Position numbers and translations under genes: made by a program | DNA from: DAOOPX01 sp964653045 | Lineage (GTDB): Bacteria; Patescibacteriota; Microgenomatia; UBA1400; PJMF01 | Length of the DNA: 42,174 nt | NCBI GenBank assembly: GCA_964653045.1 | Contig: CAZZBW010000008.1 | Span: forward strand, 1-42,174 | Reading direction: 5' to 3' | The notes under the pieces: generated by a model | The model's database searches: none | Told to the model about the DNA's origin: nothing | The model's input: only the letters and a program-made list of their open reading frames with translations | Shown: piece after piece, positions 30,871 through 39,845 of the stretch | How the letters are laid out: each line of letters opens with the position of its first letter | Position numbering within the stretch: position 1 is the stretch's first letter

Positions 30871-31929
30871 TTACCGATTATGAAGTAGGCGCTTGATTTC
30901 TTCTGGACGAAATGCATTTTCGCGAGCAGTTTCTGGGGTGATCTTTCCTTGCTCAATCAAGGACATCAAATATTTCTCAAAAAAGACCATGCCTGCCTCA
31001 GAGCTAGTTTGAATGACTGAATCAATTTGGTAAGGTTTGTTTTCTCTGATCAAGTTGCGGACTGCTGAGTTGGCAAACATTAACTCTACTGCCGGAATTA
31101 CCCCACCAGTGGTAGCAGGGATTAACCGTTGTGAGACTACTGCCACAATCGAGCTGGCGAGCTGCTGACGGACCTGACCTTGTTGGTCGGAAGGGAAAAC
31201 GTCAATAATTCTATTAATCGTCTCAGCCGCAGTGTTGGTGTGCAAGGTGGCAAACACCAAGTGACCAGTCTCAGCCACAGTCAGGGCAGCCGCAATGGTC
31301 TCAAAATCGCGCATTTCCCCCACCAACACAATGTCTGGGTCTTCACGTAGCGCCGAACGTAAAGCCATCGACCAACTTAAGGTGTCACTGTTGACCTCGC
31401 GTTGGGAAATAATTGCTTTATCCGACTCAAACACATACTCGATCGGGTCTTCAATTGTCAAGACATGGACTGGCTTGAGGTGATTGATCTCATCCACCAA
31501 AGCGGCGAGGGTGGTAGATTTACCTTCACCAGTGGGGCCGGTCAGAAGCACTAATCCTTGAGGATAATCGATTAATTGATGTAACACAGGTGGCAAATCT
31601 AACTCCTCAATAGTTTTAATTTTCTTGGGAATCAACCGAAAAGCGGCGGCCAAGCTGCCTCTTTGGAAATAGACATTCGCGCGGAGGCGCGTCTGGTCCT
31701 TAAGCTCCAAACTGAAATCTAGCTCGCGATTTAGGCGAATATATTCTGCTTGTTCCTTACTCAAAATTGCAGTAATCAACTCATTTGCCCTATCCACTGT
31801 CAATGGCGTGGTATCTTTGGACGGCACAAGGGTACGATCCTTCCTGAAAATCGGCGGGGTATTGACCAAAAGGTGTAGATCAGAACCGTCAATCTCGATC
31901 AGCTCAGCTAACAACTCATAAATGCTCAT
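30871..31929 (-). CDS. pilT: pilus retraction ATPase PilT
   Basis: A 352-residue hexameric ATPase of the secretion superfamily. It has Walker A GPTGEGKSTT, the Asp box EDPIEYVF, Walker B DIVLVGEMRD (with AIRREDPD replaced by SALREDPD) and the His box TGHLVFATLHT. The Walker A has Glu at the usually Ser position (GPTGSGKST). An in-frame TTG lies at 31944, but the ATG at 31929 follows GGAG and is preferred; it overlaps the region of the pilB stop. PilT powers retraction and twitching. Confidence 0.93.
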   Translation of the reverse strand: MSIYELLAELIEIDGSDLHLLVNTPPIFRKDRTLVPSKDTTPLTVDRANELITAILSKEQAEYIRLNRELDFSLELKDQTRLRANVYFQRGSLAAAFRLIPKKIKTIEELDLPPVLHQLIDYPQGLVLLTGPTGEGKSTTLAALVDEINHLKPVHVLTIEDPIEYVFESDKAIISQREVNSDTLSWSMALRSALREDPDIVLVGEMRDFETIAAALTVAETGHLVFATLHTNTAAETINRIIDVFPSDQQGQVRQQLASSIVAVVSQRLIPATTGGVIPAVELMFANSAVRNLIRENKPYQIDSVIQTSSEAGMVFFEKYLMSLIEQGKITPETARENAFRPEEIKRLLHNR

Positions 31930-31930
31930 G

Positions 31931-33670
31931 TTAAATCTCCGCAACTCTAAGTACTTCTTCTATAGTAGTGATCCCATCCAAGACTTTCAAGTAGCCATCT
32001 TGTTTCATAAACAGCATTCCATCTTTAACCGCTACTTTTTCCAGATCAGTGCCGGGACGCCGCTCCATAATTAGCCTACCAATCTCTTCAGTAATTTTCA
32101 TCACTTCAAAAATTGCAATTCTGCCCTTGTATTCCGGTTCAACCTCAGGTCGATCCTTTTTGGCTCTGTATAAGACAATGTCATTTTCCGTTTTTTGATT
32201 GCGTTGGCACCAGCGTAAGAAATGTGGACCAAGAACAATCTTGATGTCTTCAAGTACCGCTCTTTCTGGTTTATATGTTTCCTTATAATCAGGATGAATC
32301 TTGCGCGCAATTCTTTGTGCCACCACGCAGGTCATGGAAGAAGCTAGGAGAAACGGCTCGGCTCCCATATCCATCAACCTCGGCAACGCTCCAGCAGCGG
32401 AAGAAGTGTGCAGGGTAGAAAAGACCAAGTGACCAGTTAGGGATGCCTGAACAGCTAGGTTGGCCGTCTCGCTATCCCGGATCTCACCCACCATGATGAT
32501 GTTGGGATCTTGACGCAGAAATGAACGCAGGCCTGACGCGAACGTCAGGCCAGCTTGGGGATTAATCTGCACCTGATTGACTCCCGGAGTCTGATACTCA
32601 ACTGGATCCTCTATGGTGACAATATTGACTTTGGGGGTGTTGATCGCGTGAAGAACTGAATACAAAGTGGTGGTTTTTCCTGATCCAGTTGGTCCAGTCA
32701 CTAAAATAATCCCGTGCGGCACTTTGATTGCGTCTTGCATGTTGCGCAAAGCCAAACCATTAAGTCCCAGATCTTCCAAAGTTGGGACTTGGGCATTTTT
32801 CTGTAACAACCTCATCACTACTTTCTCTCCATGGATGGTGGGAAGAGTAGAGATACGGAGATCAACATCCTGACCTTGATCAGAGAAATCAAACCGTCCA
32901 TCTTGAGGCAATCGACGTTCATCGATCTTAAGATTTGACAAAATTTTAATTCTCGACACCACCGCATTGTGCACTGCCTTGGGCAAAATTAGTTTTTCTT
33001 GGAGCACGCCATCAATGCGGTACCGAACTCTGGTGCGACCTTCTTGGGGCTCAATATGAACGTCAGACGCACGAGCCTTCAAGGCATACGAAAGCACGGT
33101 GTGCACAATTTTGGTGATCGGAGCTTGGCGGACCATCCCATCAGAAAAATCATCATCGTTCAAACTTTCTTGTTGATTTTTGATTCGATTCGACTGCTCA
33201 ACTGCCTCACTCACATCACTCGACAAATTTTGGGAGTAGTTTTCGGCAATCTTGCGTTCAATCTCACCTGGTGAGGCAAAGTGAGGCACAACGCGCATAC
33301 CTGATTTTTGCTGAACGAAATCAATCGCCATCACATCCATCGGGTCACTCATCGCCACCAAAATCGAGTTGTCGTCCTTATTGAGGGCAAATGGGAGCAG
33401 ATGGTAATGCGAGGCTACTGCCTCAGAAACTTTCGATAATGCTTCTGGATACACACCAAAGTCACTCAGGTCAACAAATGGCAGGTTATAAAACACCGCC
33501 TTCGCCTGAGTCAGCTGTTCTTCACTCACTTGTTGGTTTTCCTTGAGAATTTCTTCGGGTTTGCGATTGGTTTTGACGCTGGCCGTTAGCAACTTGGTGG
33601 CTTGATCTTGAGTCAGGGCTCCTTGATCAACCAGCACTTCCAACAGATTCGCGTAGGTTTTGGGCGGCAT
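31931..33670 (-). CDS. pilB: pilus extension ATPase PilB
   Basis: A 579-residue motor protein with an N-terminal MshEN-type domain (about 1-150) and a C-terminal ATPase with Walker A GPTGSGKTTTLYS, EDPVEYQ, Walker B NIIMVGEIRD and the His box TGHLVFSTLHT. The zinc-binding Cys tetrad usual in PilB is missing: the place that normally reads RLCPxCK reads KIHPDYKE. ATG 33670 is preferred over a TTG at 33691, because the TTG lies upstream of the -10 box. First gene of pilB-pilT-pilC. A 9-bp hairpin is at 32530-32551. Confidence 0.94.
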   Translation of the reverse strand: MPPKTYANLLEVLVDQGALTQDQATKLLTASVKTNRKPEEILKENQQVSEEQLTQAKAVFYNLPFVDLSDFGVYPEALSKVSEAVASHYHLLPFALNKDDNSILVAMSDPMDVMAIDFVQQKSGMRVVPHFASPGEIERKIAENYSQNLSSDVSEAVEQSNRIKNQQESLNDDDFSDGMVRQAPITKIVHTVLSYALKARASDVHIEPQEGRTRVRYRIDGVLQEKLILPKAVHNAVVSRIKILSNLKIDERRLPQDGRFDFSDQGQDVDLRISTLPTIHGEKVVMRLLQKNAQVPTLEDLGLNGLALRNMQDAIKVPHGIILVTGPTGSGKTTTLYSVLHAINTPKVNIVTIEDPVEYQTPGVNQVQINPQAGLTFASGLRSFLRQDPNIIMVGEIRDSETANLAVQASLTGHLVFSTLHTSSAAGALPRLMDMGAEPFLLASSMTCVVAQRIARKIHPDYKETYKPERAVLEDIKIVLGPHFLRWCQRNQKTENDIVLYRAKKDRPEVEPEYKGRIAIFEVMKITEEIGRLIMERRPGTDLEKVAVKDGMLFMKQDGYLKVLDGITTIEEVLRVAEI

Positions 33671-33700
33671 AACTTTATCACTATAGCCCAAAACCTACGC
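33651..33700 (-). repeat. 15-bp perfect inverted repeat over the pilB start
   Basis: Arms GCGTAGGTTTTGGGC (33651-33665) and GCCCAAAACCTACGC (33686-33700), with a 20-nt spacer. The upstream arm lies in the promoter spacer and touches the -10 box; the other arm is codons 3-7 of pilB. The spacer holds the -10 box and the ATG. Confidence 0.92.
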
Positions 33701-33709
33701 AAATGGCAA
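33680..33709 (-). promoter_or_regulatory. promoter for pilB-pilT-pilC, leaderless
   Basis: On the minus strand: TTGCCA (-35), 18-bp spacer, TATAGT (-10), 9 nt before the ATG. It is divergent from the delta-prime-like gene's -10 about 20 nt away. Confidence 0.6.
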
Positions 33710-33727
33710 GCTCGATCGTGCTGTGGC

Positions 33728-33736
33728 TGCTATAAT
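33728..33736 (+). promoter_or_regulatory. extended -10 promoter for the delta-prime-like gene
   Basis: TGCTATAAT: a TGn extension with perfect TATAAT, 13 nt before the ATG at 33750. Confidence 0.55.
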
Positions 33737-33749
33737 TTTGCCTGAACTT

Positions 33750-34427
33750 ATGTTTTTTGCTGCAAATTTTCAACCACTACTCTTTTCTGTTACCGACGTC
33801 AGCAAAAGCCACCGGAATTGGGTAGGGGGGTGGTTAATCGATCAACAGTTTTCTTTGCAACCCACCAACGATCCGAGCATCGAGTGGATTAATCCTGACG
33901 GGGCACCACTCAGCATTGAATCTGTCAGAGAGATGATCACTCGACTTGCATATACTCCAATTAGCCAAAAACAAAGAGTTGCAACCATTCTCTATCTCGA
34001 TTCTGCCAGCGAGGAAGCCCAAAACGCTCTACTTAAAACTCTAGAAGAACCACCTAGCTCAACTCAGTTTATCCTCACCTGTCGAAATCTAACCAAGGTT
34101 CTACCGACGATTAAGTCAAGATGCCAGATACAAACTATTTTTCACGATCAAAACAACACTGGGGGTGAAAAAAACTCCTCAATCCAAGAAATCGAGCTTG
34201 ATTCCTTTGCCAGCGCCATCGCTCTTGCAGAAAAATATGCAGATCGGGAGTCTGCTCAAAACCAATTAAGATTCTGGATCCAAACTTGGTCCCTGACTGA
34301 ACTAAGTGGCAGTTATCCAAAAATTAATATTCTTCAACAAACTCTCGAGTTTCTGAATCAGAATGCTAATGTTAAGTTGGCCTTAGAAAACGGTTTTTTT
34401 CAATTAGTTACCCTTCGACTTACTTAA
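33750..34427 (+). CDS. holB: DNA polymerase III delta-prime-like subunit, no P-loop
   Basis: A 225-residue AAA+ clamp-loader-like protein. It has the delta-prime signature SEEAQNALLKTLEEPPSSTQ (about 88-107) and the sensor motif IKSRCQ. The N-terminal part that in E. coli delta-prime holds a degenerate P-loop and zinc site is shortened to about 60 residues with no Walker A. Delta-prime is a non-hydrolysing stator, so this loss is tolerable. An in-frame GTG at 33723 would put the start before the -10 box, so ATG 33750 is preferred. gyrB follows 46 nt later. Confidence 0.8.
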   Translation: MFFAANFQPLLFSVTDVSKSHRNWVGGWLIDQQFSLQPTNDPSIEWINPDGAPLSIESVREMITRLAYTPISQKQRVATILYLDSASEEAQNALLKTLEEPPSSTQFILTCRNLTKVLPTIKSRCQIQTIFHDQNNTGGEKNSSIQEIELDSFASAIALAEKYADRESAQNQLRFWIQTWSLTELSGSYPKINILQQTLEFLNQNANVKLALENGFFQLVTLRLT

Positions 34428-34473
34428 TCCCGTGATTTATGATATAAAAAGGTTCTTAATTTTGAATGAGAGT

Positions 34474-36492
34474 ATGACAAAAGATAACAATCAATACCGT
34501 GCTAGTGAGATTAAAGTTCTGGAAGGTCTAGAGCCAGTCCGCAAGCGGCCAGGCATGTATATCGGCTCAACAGATGGTAAGGGTTTACATCACTTAGCCA
34601 AAGAGATCCTAGACAACGCGGTAGACGAAGCGATTGCCGGTTTCGGCAAAACCATCCGAATCCATCGTTCCACAGTTGACGACAAAACAATTTCCTTGGC
34701 TGGAGGTAAAAAAATTGGAGAAGAGGCAATCACCGTGATCGATAATGGGCGTGGTATTCCAGTCGATATGCACGAAACTGGAGTGTCAGCTCTTGAGGTG
34801 GTCATGACCAAACTTCATGCCGGTGGCAAGTTTGAAGAAACTGCCTATCAGGCTTCTGGTGGACTGCACGGGATTGGCTCATCTGCAGTCAACGCAGTTT
34901 CGGTCCTGATGCAAGTGGCCGTCAAACGTGACGGCCAATACTATTACCAGTACCATTCACAAGGTATTCCTCAAGTCAAAGTCCATGTCATTTCTGAAGA
35001 TGAGCTACGAGAAACGTTCGGTCATCAAGCAGAAAGTTTAATCGCCAGAGCAACAGGCTCGATGATCCGCTTTATTCCCGATCCTGTCATTTTTAGCACC
35101 ACCGAGTTTGTTCACAAAGAACTAGTGCAAATTGTTAAAGATCGCGCCTACTTGATGGCCGGGATCTATTTTGAGCTCCACGACGAGATCGAACAAGTAG
35201 TCCAACATTACTATTTCGAGGGTGGGATTCGCTCTCTAGTCGAACACCTCAACATGCAGCGCAAATCGCTTCATCCAGTTTTCCATGCCTCAAAATCGTG
35301 GCAGGATCCAGATACAGGCAAAAAAATGGTGGTCGAGCTGGCACTGCAGTACAACGATTCATTTCAAGAACGCCTCGAGTCTTACGTCAACGTGATTCAC
35401 ACTCCAGACGGAGGCACGCATGTCAATGGTTTCCGGATTGCACTGAGTAAAGTCTTGCGTGATTACTCAACTCAACATAAGCTGCTCAAAGAAAAAGAGG
35501 TGTTCACTTCTGAGGACCTGAAAGAGGGTTTGACAGCAGTAGTGTTCGTCAAGATGCCATCCAACGATTTGCAGTTTGAGTCGCAAACCAAAGCTAGGCT
35601 GAATAATGCCGAAGCACAATCAGCGGTGTATCAGGTGTTTAAAGATGAGTTTGCCGCTTTTCTAGAGGAGAATCCCAATGCGGCAAAGACTGTGGTAACA
35701 AAAGTCATGCTCACGGCGCGGGCACGCATGGCCGCCCGCGCCGCCAAAGATGCCGTGGTTCGCAAAGGCCTCTTTGAAGGCAGTTCGCTGCCTGGTAAGC
35801 TGGCTGACTGCCAATCGCGCAATCCAGCTGAATCAGAAATTTACATGGTTGAGGGAGATAGTGCCGGCGGTTCGGCCAAGCAAGGCCGAGACCGCCGCTT
35901 TCAAGCTATCTTTCCTCTGCGTGGTAAGATCCTCAACACTGAACGCGCTCGAATTGACAAAATCGTCGCTTCAGAAGAGCTTAAAAACCTAGTAATTGCT
36001 CTTGGCGCCGGCATTGGTGACACCTTTGATCTGAAAAAACTCCGCTACCACCGCATAATCCTAATGAATGATGCTGACGTCGATGGCGAACACATTACCA
36101 CCTTAGGTCTGACCTTTTTCTTCCGCCAACTGCCGCAATTAATCCAAGAGGGATATCTTTACGTAGCCATGCCACCGTTGTTTAAAATCAGTTTTGGTAA
36201 AGAAACTCGCTACGCCTACAACGAACAAGACAAAGACAAGATTATTGCTGAATTGACTGAAGGTAAAGATAGTAGCAAGGTGGGGATACAACGTTACAAA
36301 GGTCTAGGAGAGATGAATCCCGAGCAGCTCTGGGATACCACCATGAATCCCGCCACCAGAATGCTCAAAAAAATTACAATAGCTGATGCTAATAAGGCTG
36401 ATACTGTGTTTAGTACTTTGATGGGGGACGATGTTCCTCCCCGTAAGAAATTCATTCAAACCCACGCACACTTGGCACAATTAGATGTATAA
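34474..36492 (+). CDS. gyrB: DNA gyrase subunit B
   Basis: The ATPase subunit of gyrase. The 672-residue protein has a GHKL ATPase domain (EILDNAVDEA, VIDNGRGIPV, GGLHGIGSSAVNAVS), a transducer domain (about 240-400) and a TOPRIM domain with the acidic centre EGDSAGGSAKQGRDR and DADVDGEHI. It ends with the QRYKGLGEMNPEQLWDTTM-type tail. No long insertion. An upstream GTG (34432) would add 14 residues; ATG 34474 gives the normal start (MTKDNNQYRASEIKVLEGLE). gyrA lies downstream, so the pair is most likely gyrase rather than topoisomerase IV. Confidence 0.9.
   Translation: MTKDNNQYRASEIKVLEGLEPVRKRPGMYIGSTDGKGLHHLAKEILDNAVDEAIAGFGKTIRIHRSTVDDKTISLAGGKKIGEEAITVIDNGRGIPVDMHETGVSALEVVMTKLHAGGKFEETAYQASGGLHGIGSSAVNAVSVLMQVAVKRDGQYYYQYHSQGIPQVKVHVISEDELRETFGHQAESLIARATGSMIRFIPDPVIFSTTEFVHKELVQIVKDRAYLMAGIYFELHDEIEQVVQHYYFEGGIRSLVEHLNMQRKSLHPVFHASKSWQDPDTGKKMVVELALQYNDSFQERLESYVNVIHTPDGGTHVNGFRIALSKVLRDYSTQHKLLKEKEVFTSEDLKEGLTAVVFVKMPSNDLQFESQTKARLNNAEAQSAVYQVFKDEFAAFLEENPNAAKTVVTKVMLTARARMAARAAKDAVVRKGLFEGSSLPGKLADCQSRNPAESEIYMVEGDSAGGSAKQGRDRRFQAIFPLRGKILNTERARIDKIVASEELKNLVIALGAGIGDTFDLKKLRYHRIILMNDADVDGEHITTLGLTFFFRQLPQLIQEGYLYVAMPPLFKISFGKETRYAYNEQDKDKIIAELTEGKDSSKVGIQRYKGLGEMNPEQLWDTTMNPATRMLKKITIADANKADTVFSTLMGDDVPPRKKFIQTHAHLAQLDV
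35714..35743 (+). repeat. 10-bp perfect hairpin inside gyrB
   Basis: Arms CGGCGCGGGC and GCCCGCGCCG with a 10-nt loop. A 9-bp one (TGGCCGTCA/TGACGGCCA) is at 34916-34937. Confidence 0.85.
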
Positions 36493-36515
36493 AGGCTTTT
36501 GATCGAAAGGAAATA

Positions 36516-37007
36516 ATGGCAGAAAAACAAATTATCAAAGTCCTAATCGAGATCCCAGAGGGCTCAAAGATCAAGTACGAGCTCGACGAAAAGACTGGCG
36601 AGATGACTGTGGACCGGATTGTGCCTACCGCCATGAACTATCCCATGAATTACGGCTTAGTTGAGGGTACGTTAGGTCAAGACGGCGATGCACTTGATGC
36701 TCTGGTTTTTATCAGCGCCAAAATTGTCCCAGGTGTGGTTATCAAGTGTAAAATCATTGGTTTACTCGAGATGGAAGACGAGGCCGGGATTGATCATAAA
36801 CTAGTCTGCGTCCCAGCCACGACCAAGATTGATCCCATTTGTGGCGCTTGGGAGTCTTTAGCTGATGTGCCTGAAGCTAAAAAACGCGAGATCCGCCACT
36901 TTTTCGAGCACTACAAAGATCTTGAAGAAGGCAAATGGGTCAAGCTCAAGGACTGGAAATCTGCCGAAACAGGGGAAACATTACTTCAGAAATCAAAAAT
37001 CAAGTAA
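36516..37007 (+). CDS. ppa: inorganic pyrophosphatase, family I
   Basis: Hydrolyses pyrophosphate and so drives nucleic-acid and aminoacyl-tRNA synthesis. The 163-residue protein has the family I signature DGDALDALV (about 56-64), KYELDEKTG, DRIVPTAMNYPMNYG and the C-terminal WVKLKDW. GAAAGGA precedes the ATG by 7 nt. It lies between gyrB (23 nt) and gyrA (12 nt), an uncommon place for ppa. Confidence 0.95.
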   Translation: MAEKQIIKVLIEIPEGSKIKYELDEKTGEMTVDRIVPTAMNYPMNYGLVEGTLGQDGDALDALVFISAKIVPGVVIKCKIIGLLEMEDEAGIDHKLVCVPATTKIDPICGAWESLADVPEAKKREIRHFFEHYKDLEEGKWVKLKDWKSAETGETLLQKSKIK

Positions 37008-37019
37008 GAGAATCAAGTT

Positions 37020-39725
37020 ATGAATGACGAGCCTCAAAAAATCGAACCAGTAACCCCGGCTGATGAAAAAGAACAGCGACTGGCCGATCTTGTGGCCAAG
37101 ATCGGCACACTCGAGGAATCACGCTTCGGCACGCTCAAACACACCTCAATTACTGACGAGATGGAGCAAAGTTATCTAGATTACGCCATGAGCGTGATTG
37201 TCTCCCGTGCTCTGCCTGATGTTCGTGATGGGATGAAGCCAGTCCATCGCCGCATTCTTTACTCAATGTACAAAACTGGCATCCATCACAGCAGCCCTTA
37301 CAAAAAGTCAGCTAGAATTGTTGGAGACGTACTGGGCAAGTATCATCCTCATGGAGACTCATCTGTTTACATGGCTTTAGTCAGGCTCGCCCAAGATTTC
37401 AGCATGCGCTACATGTTGGTCGACGGGCAGGGAAACTTTGGCTCAGTCGATGGTGATAGCCCAGCTGCCATGCGGTACACCGAAGCGCGACTGGCAAAAA
37501 TTACTGGAGAGCTGCTGGCAGATCTTGATAAAAGAACCGTCCCATTTGTCGACAACTTCGATGGCTCGCTTCAAGAACCCTCGGTCCTACCAGCTAAATT
37601 ACCTAATCTGCTACTAATGGGATCAGAAGGTATCGCTGTGGGTATGGCCACCAAGATTCCGCCACATAACTTGACGGAGGTTTGTCAGGCAATCGTCGCC
37701 ATGATCGATCAAGGCAAAGCTACTCGAGATCCAGCGATTGAACCAGGAGAAGATCCTGATCAATTGGTCAATTTTGAAGCTGAAAAATTAGCCGGTCTTT
37801 TCCATTCGGAGATTAACATTGATGAAATTATGGAGCACATCAAAGGACCTGATTTCCCCACCGGGGCAATTATTTATGATTTTAATACTATCAAAGAAGC
37901 TTACAAAACTGGCAAGGGAAGAGTCTTGATCAGAGCCAAGGCTCGAATTGAGGAAACAAAAAATGGCGCGCAGATCTTGATTACCGAACTGCCATATCAA
38001 GTAAATAAGGCCAGATTGCTGATGAAGATTGCCGATTTGGTCAAAGACAAAAAAATTATTGGTATTCGCGATCTGAATGACGATTCAGATCGCAAAGGCA
38101 TGCAGATCACCATTGATTTGAAGCGCGATGCTAAACCCAAAGTCGTGTTGAACAAGCTGTTCAAGTACTCTGAGCTCCAAACTAATTTTCCAGTCAATAT
38201 GGTGGCGCTCAACAGCCAAGGAGTGCCGCAACTGATGAACGTCCGCCAAATCTTGAGTGAGTATGTGGCTCACCGACAGGTCATTATCGTCAAACGCAGT
38301 CAATTCGAGCTAAAAGAGGCTAAGGACCGCGCTCACATTCTGGAAGGTTTGTTAATTGCACTGAAAAATCTTGATGATGTGATTGAAACCATCCGTCGCT
38401 CAGCAGATAGTGAGATCGCTAAACAAAGTTTGATGAGCAAGTTTGCCCTAAGCGACCTCCAAGCTCAAGCCATTCTTGATATGCAGCTGAAGCGCCTGGC
38501 TGCTCTAGAAAGACAAAAGATTGAAGATGAGTACAAAGCCATACAAGAAAGAATTGGGGCGCTGGTCGCCTTACTCAGGAACCCCAATAAAATTATTAAA
38601 ACTATCAAAGACGAAACTGAAGAATTGGTTAAGCTCTACGGCGACGAGCGCCGCACCCAGCTAATTAAAGGCAAAGTGGGCGAGTTCAGTGAAGAAGATC
38701 TAGTCCCGAACGAACCAACGGTTATTACCTTGACAGAAAACGGCTACATCAAACGGATGCACCCCAGTGCTTTCCGCGCTCAATCGCGCGGTGGCAAAGG
38801 CAAGGTCGGATTGACCATGCGAACTGAAGATCTGGTGAAAAACCTGTTATCTGCTCAAACTCATGACACCCTCCTGGTTTTCACCAATCGCGGAAAAGTC
38901 TTTAAACTCAAGGCTCATGAAATTCCCGAGGCCAGCCGCCAGGCTAAAGGTACGGCGATGGTTAATTTAATTGAGCTCCAATCTGGAGAAGTAGTACAGT
39001 CACTCTTGATCATCGACGAAAATCAAGATCAGAAAAAGTACATTACTTTAGTCACCCAATCTGGATTAATCAAAAAGAGCGCCGTCAGTCTTTACCAAAA
39101 TATCCGTCAGACAGGGATTATCGCCATAACTCTTAACTCCAGTGACCAGTTGGTCAAGGGATCACTCACTTCTGGTAGCGATGACGTTCTCTTAGTCACA
39201 TATCAGGGCAAAGTAATTCGCTTTAGTGAAAAAGAAGTCAAAACTTCTCAGCGCGACACCAAGGGCGTTAAGGGAATCACCCTCCGTACTGGAGATTATG
39301 TGGTCGGAGCCGAGACAATAGCTCCTCCAGGTGCTGCAGAATCAAGTGCTAAGGACCAGCCAACCTTGTTAGTTGTAACCAAACGAGGCTTGGGCAAACG
39401 CACCCAACTAGATCAGTATCCCAAACAAAAAAGGTCAGGTTTAGGTGTTAAGGTCGCAGAGATTAATGCTAAAACTGGACCTTTAGCAGGTGCAATCTTG
39501 ACCTCCGGTGAACACAAAGATGTAGTTATTACCACTAAAGAGGGACAAACCATAAAGTTACCACTGACCAAAAAGGCAATTCCCATACTGACGCGGCCAA
39601 CTCAAGGAGTAATTCTCATCAGACTTAAACCAAATGATGAGGTGGCAGCCGTAGCCCTGACTTTCAAACAGGTTGAAGAAGAAATTCAAGATGACGGACA
39701 AGAGGGTGGGGGAGAGAAAAATTAA
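37020..39725 (+). CDS. gyrA: DNA gyrase subunit A
   Basis: The cutting subunit of gyrase, 901 residues. After a 40-residue N-terminal extension rich in Glu/Lys come SYLDYAMSVIVSRALPDVRD, the catalytic tyrosine in AMRYTEARL (Tyr153), and the quinolone-pocket region GKYHPHGDSSVY. The C-terminal beta-pinwheel begins with a GyrA box QSRGGKG (consensus QRRGGKG), which identifies it as gyrase rather than ParC. It ends with an acidic/Gly tail (QDDGQEGGGEKN). Two perfect hairpins lie inside (37083, 38068). Confidence 0.94.
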   Translation: MNDEPQKIEPVTPADEKEQRLADLVAKIGTLEESRFGTLKHTSITDEMEQSYLDYAMSVIVSRALPDVRDGMKPVHRRILYSMYKTGIHHSSPYKKSARIVGDVLGKYHPHGDSSVYMALVRLAQDFSMRYMLVDGQGNFGSVDGDSPAAMRYTEARLAKITGELLADLDKRTVPFVDNFDGSLQEPSVLPAKLPNLLLMGSEGIAVGMATKIPPHNLTEVCQAIVAMIDQGKATRDPAIEPGEDPDQLVNFEAEKLAGLFHSEINIDEIMEHIKGPDFPTGAIIYDFNTIKEAYKTGKGRVLIRAKARIEETKNGAQILITELPYQVNKARLLMKIADLVKDKKIIGIRDLNDDSDRKGMQITIDLKRDAKPKVVLNKLFKYSELQTNFPVNMVALNSQGVPQLMNVRQILSEYVAHRQVIIVKRSQFELKEAKDRAHILEGLLIALKNLDDVIETIRRSADSEIAKQSLMSKFALSDLQAQAILDMQLKRLAALERQKIEDEYKAIQERIGALVALLRNPNKIIKTIKDETEELVKLYGDERRTQLIKGKVGEFSEEDLVPNEPTVITLTENGYIKRMHPSAFRAQSRGGKGKVGLTMRTEDLVKNLLSAQTHDTLLVFTNRGKVFKLKAHEIPEASRQAKGTAMVNLIELQSGEVVQSLLIIDENQDQKKYITLVTQSGLIKKSAVSLYQNIRQTGIIAITLNSSDQLVKGSLTSGSDDVLLVTYQGKVIRFSEKEVKTSQRDTKGVKGITLRTGDYVVGAETIAPPGAAESSAKDQPTLLVVTKRGLGKRTQLDQYPKQKRSGLGVKVAEINAKTGPLAGAILTSGEHKDVVITTKEGQTIKLPLTKKAIPILTRPTQGVILIRLKPNDEVAAVALTFKQVEEEIQDDGQEGGGEKN
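37083..37106 (+). repeat. 10-bp perfect hairpin inside gyrA
   Basis: Arms GCCGATCTTG and CAAGATCGGC with the 4-nt loop TGGC. Confidence 0.88.
38068..38093 (+). repeat. 11-bp perfect hairpin inside gyrA
   Basis: Arms GCGATCTGAAT and ATTCAGATCGC with the 4-nt loop GACG. Confidence 0.9.
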
Positions 39726-39731
39726 TTTTTG

Positions 39732-39793
39732 TGGACCAAAGGGGACTTGAACCCCTGACCCTCCCGCTAAGCGGGATGCTCTAGCCAAACGGC
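39732..39793 (-). other. tRNA-Ala-derived remnant with swapped anticodon arm
   Basis: Plus-strand 39732-39761 matches 39849-39878 of the adjacent tRNA-Ala at 29 of 30 bases (acceptor 3' strand, T arm, variable loop), and 39777-39789 matches 39896-39908 at 12 of 13. The 17-nt anticodon arm between them is replaced by TCCCGCTAAGCGGGA (39762-39776), the same hairpin as at 98-112. The 5' acceptor strand and D stem are lost and there is no CCA, so it cannot be a normal tRNA. The 7-nt reading of the loop (GCTTAGC) would have TTA at the anticodon but lacks U33. Confidence 0.78.
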
Positions 39794-39845
39794 AACAATT
39801 AATCAAATGGTAAATCGATCAGTTTGGAAAAAAATGTTGAGTTTG

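Noticed and set aside
33671..33691. PilB starting at TTG 33691
   Set aside because: The TTG is upstream of the -10 box that fits the ATG at 33670. The extra residues add nothing to the family N-terminus.
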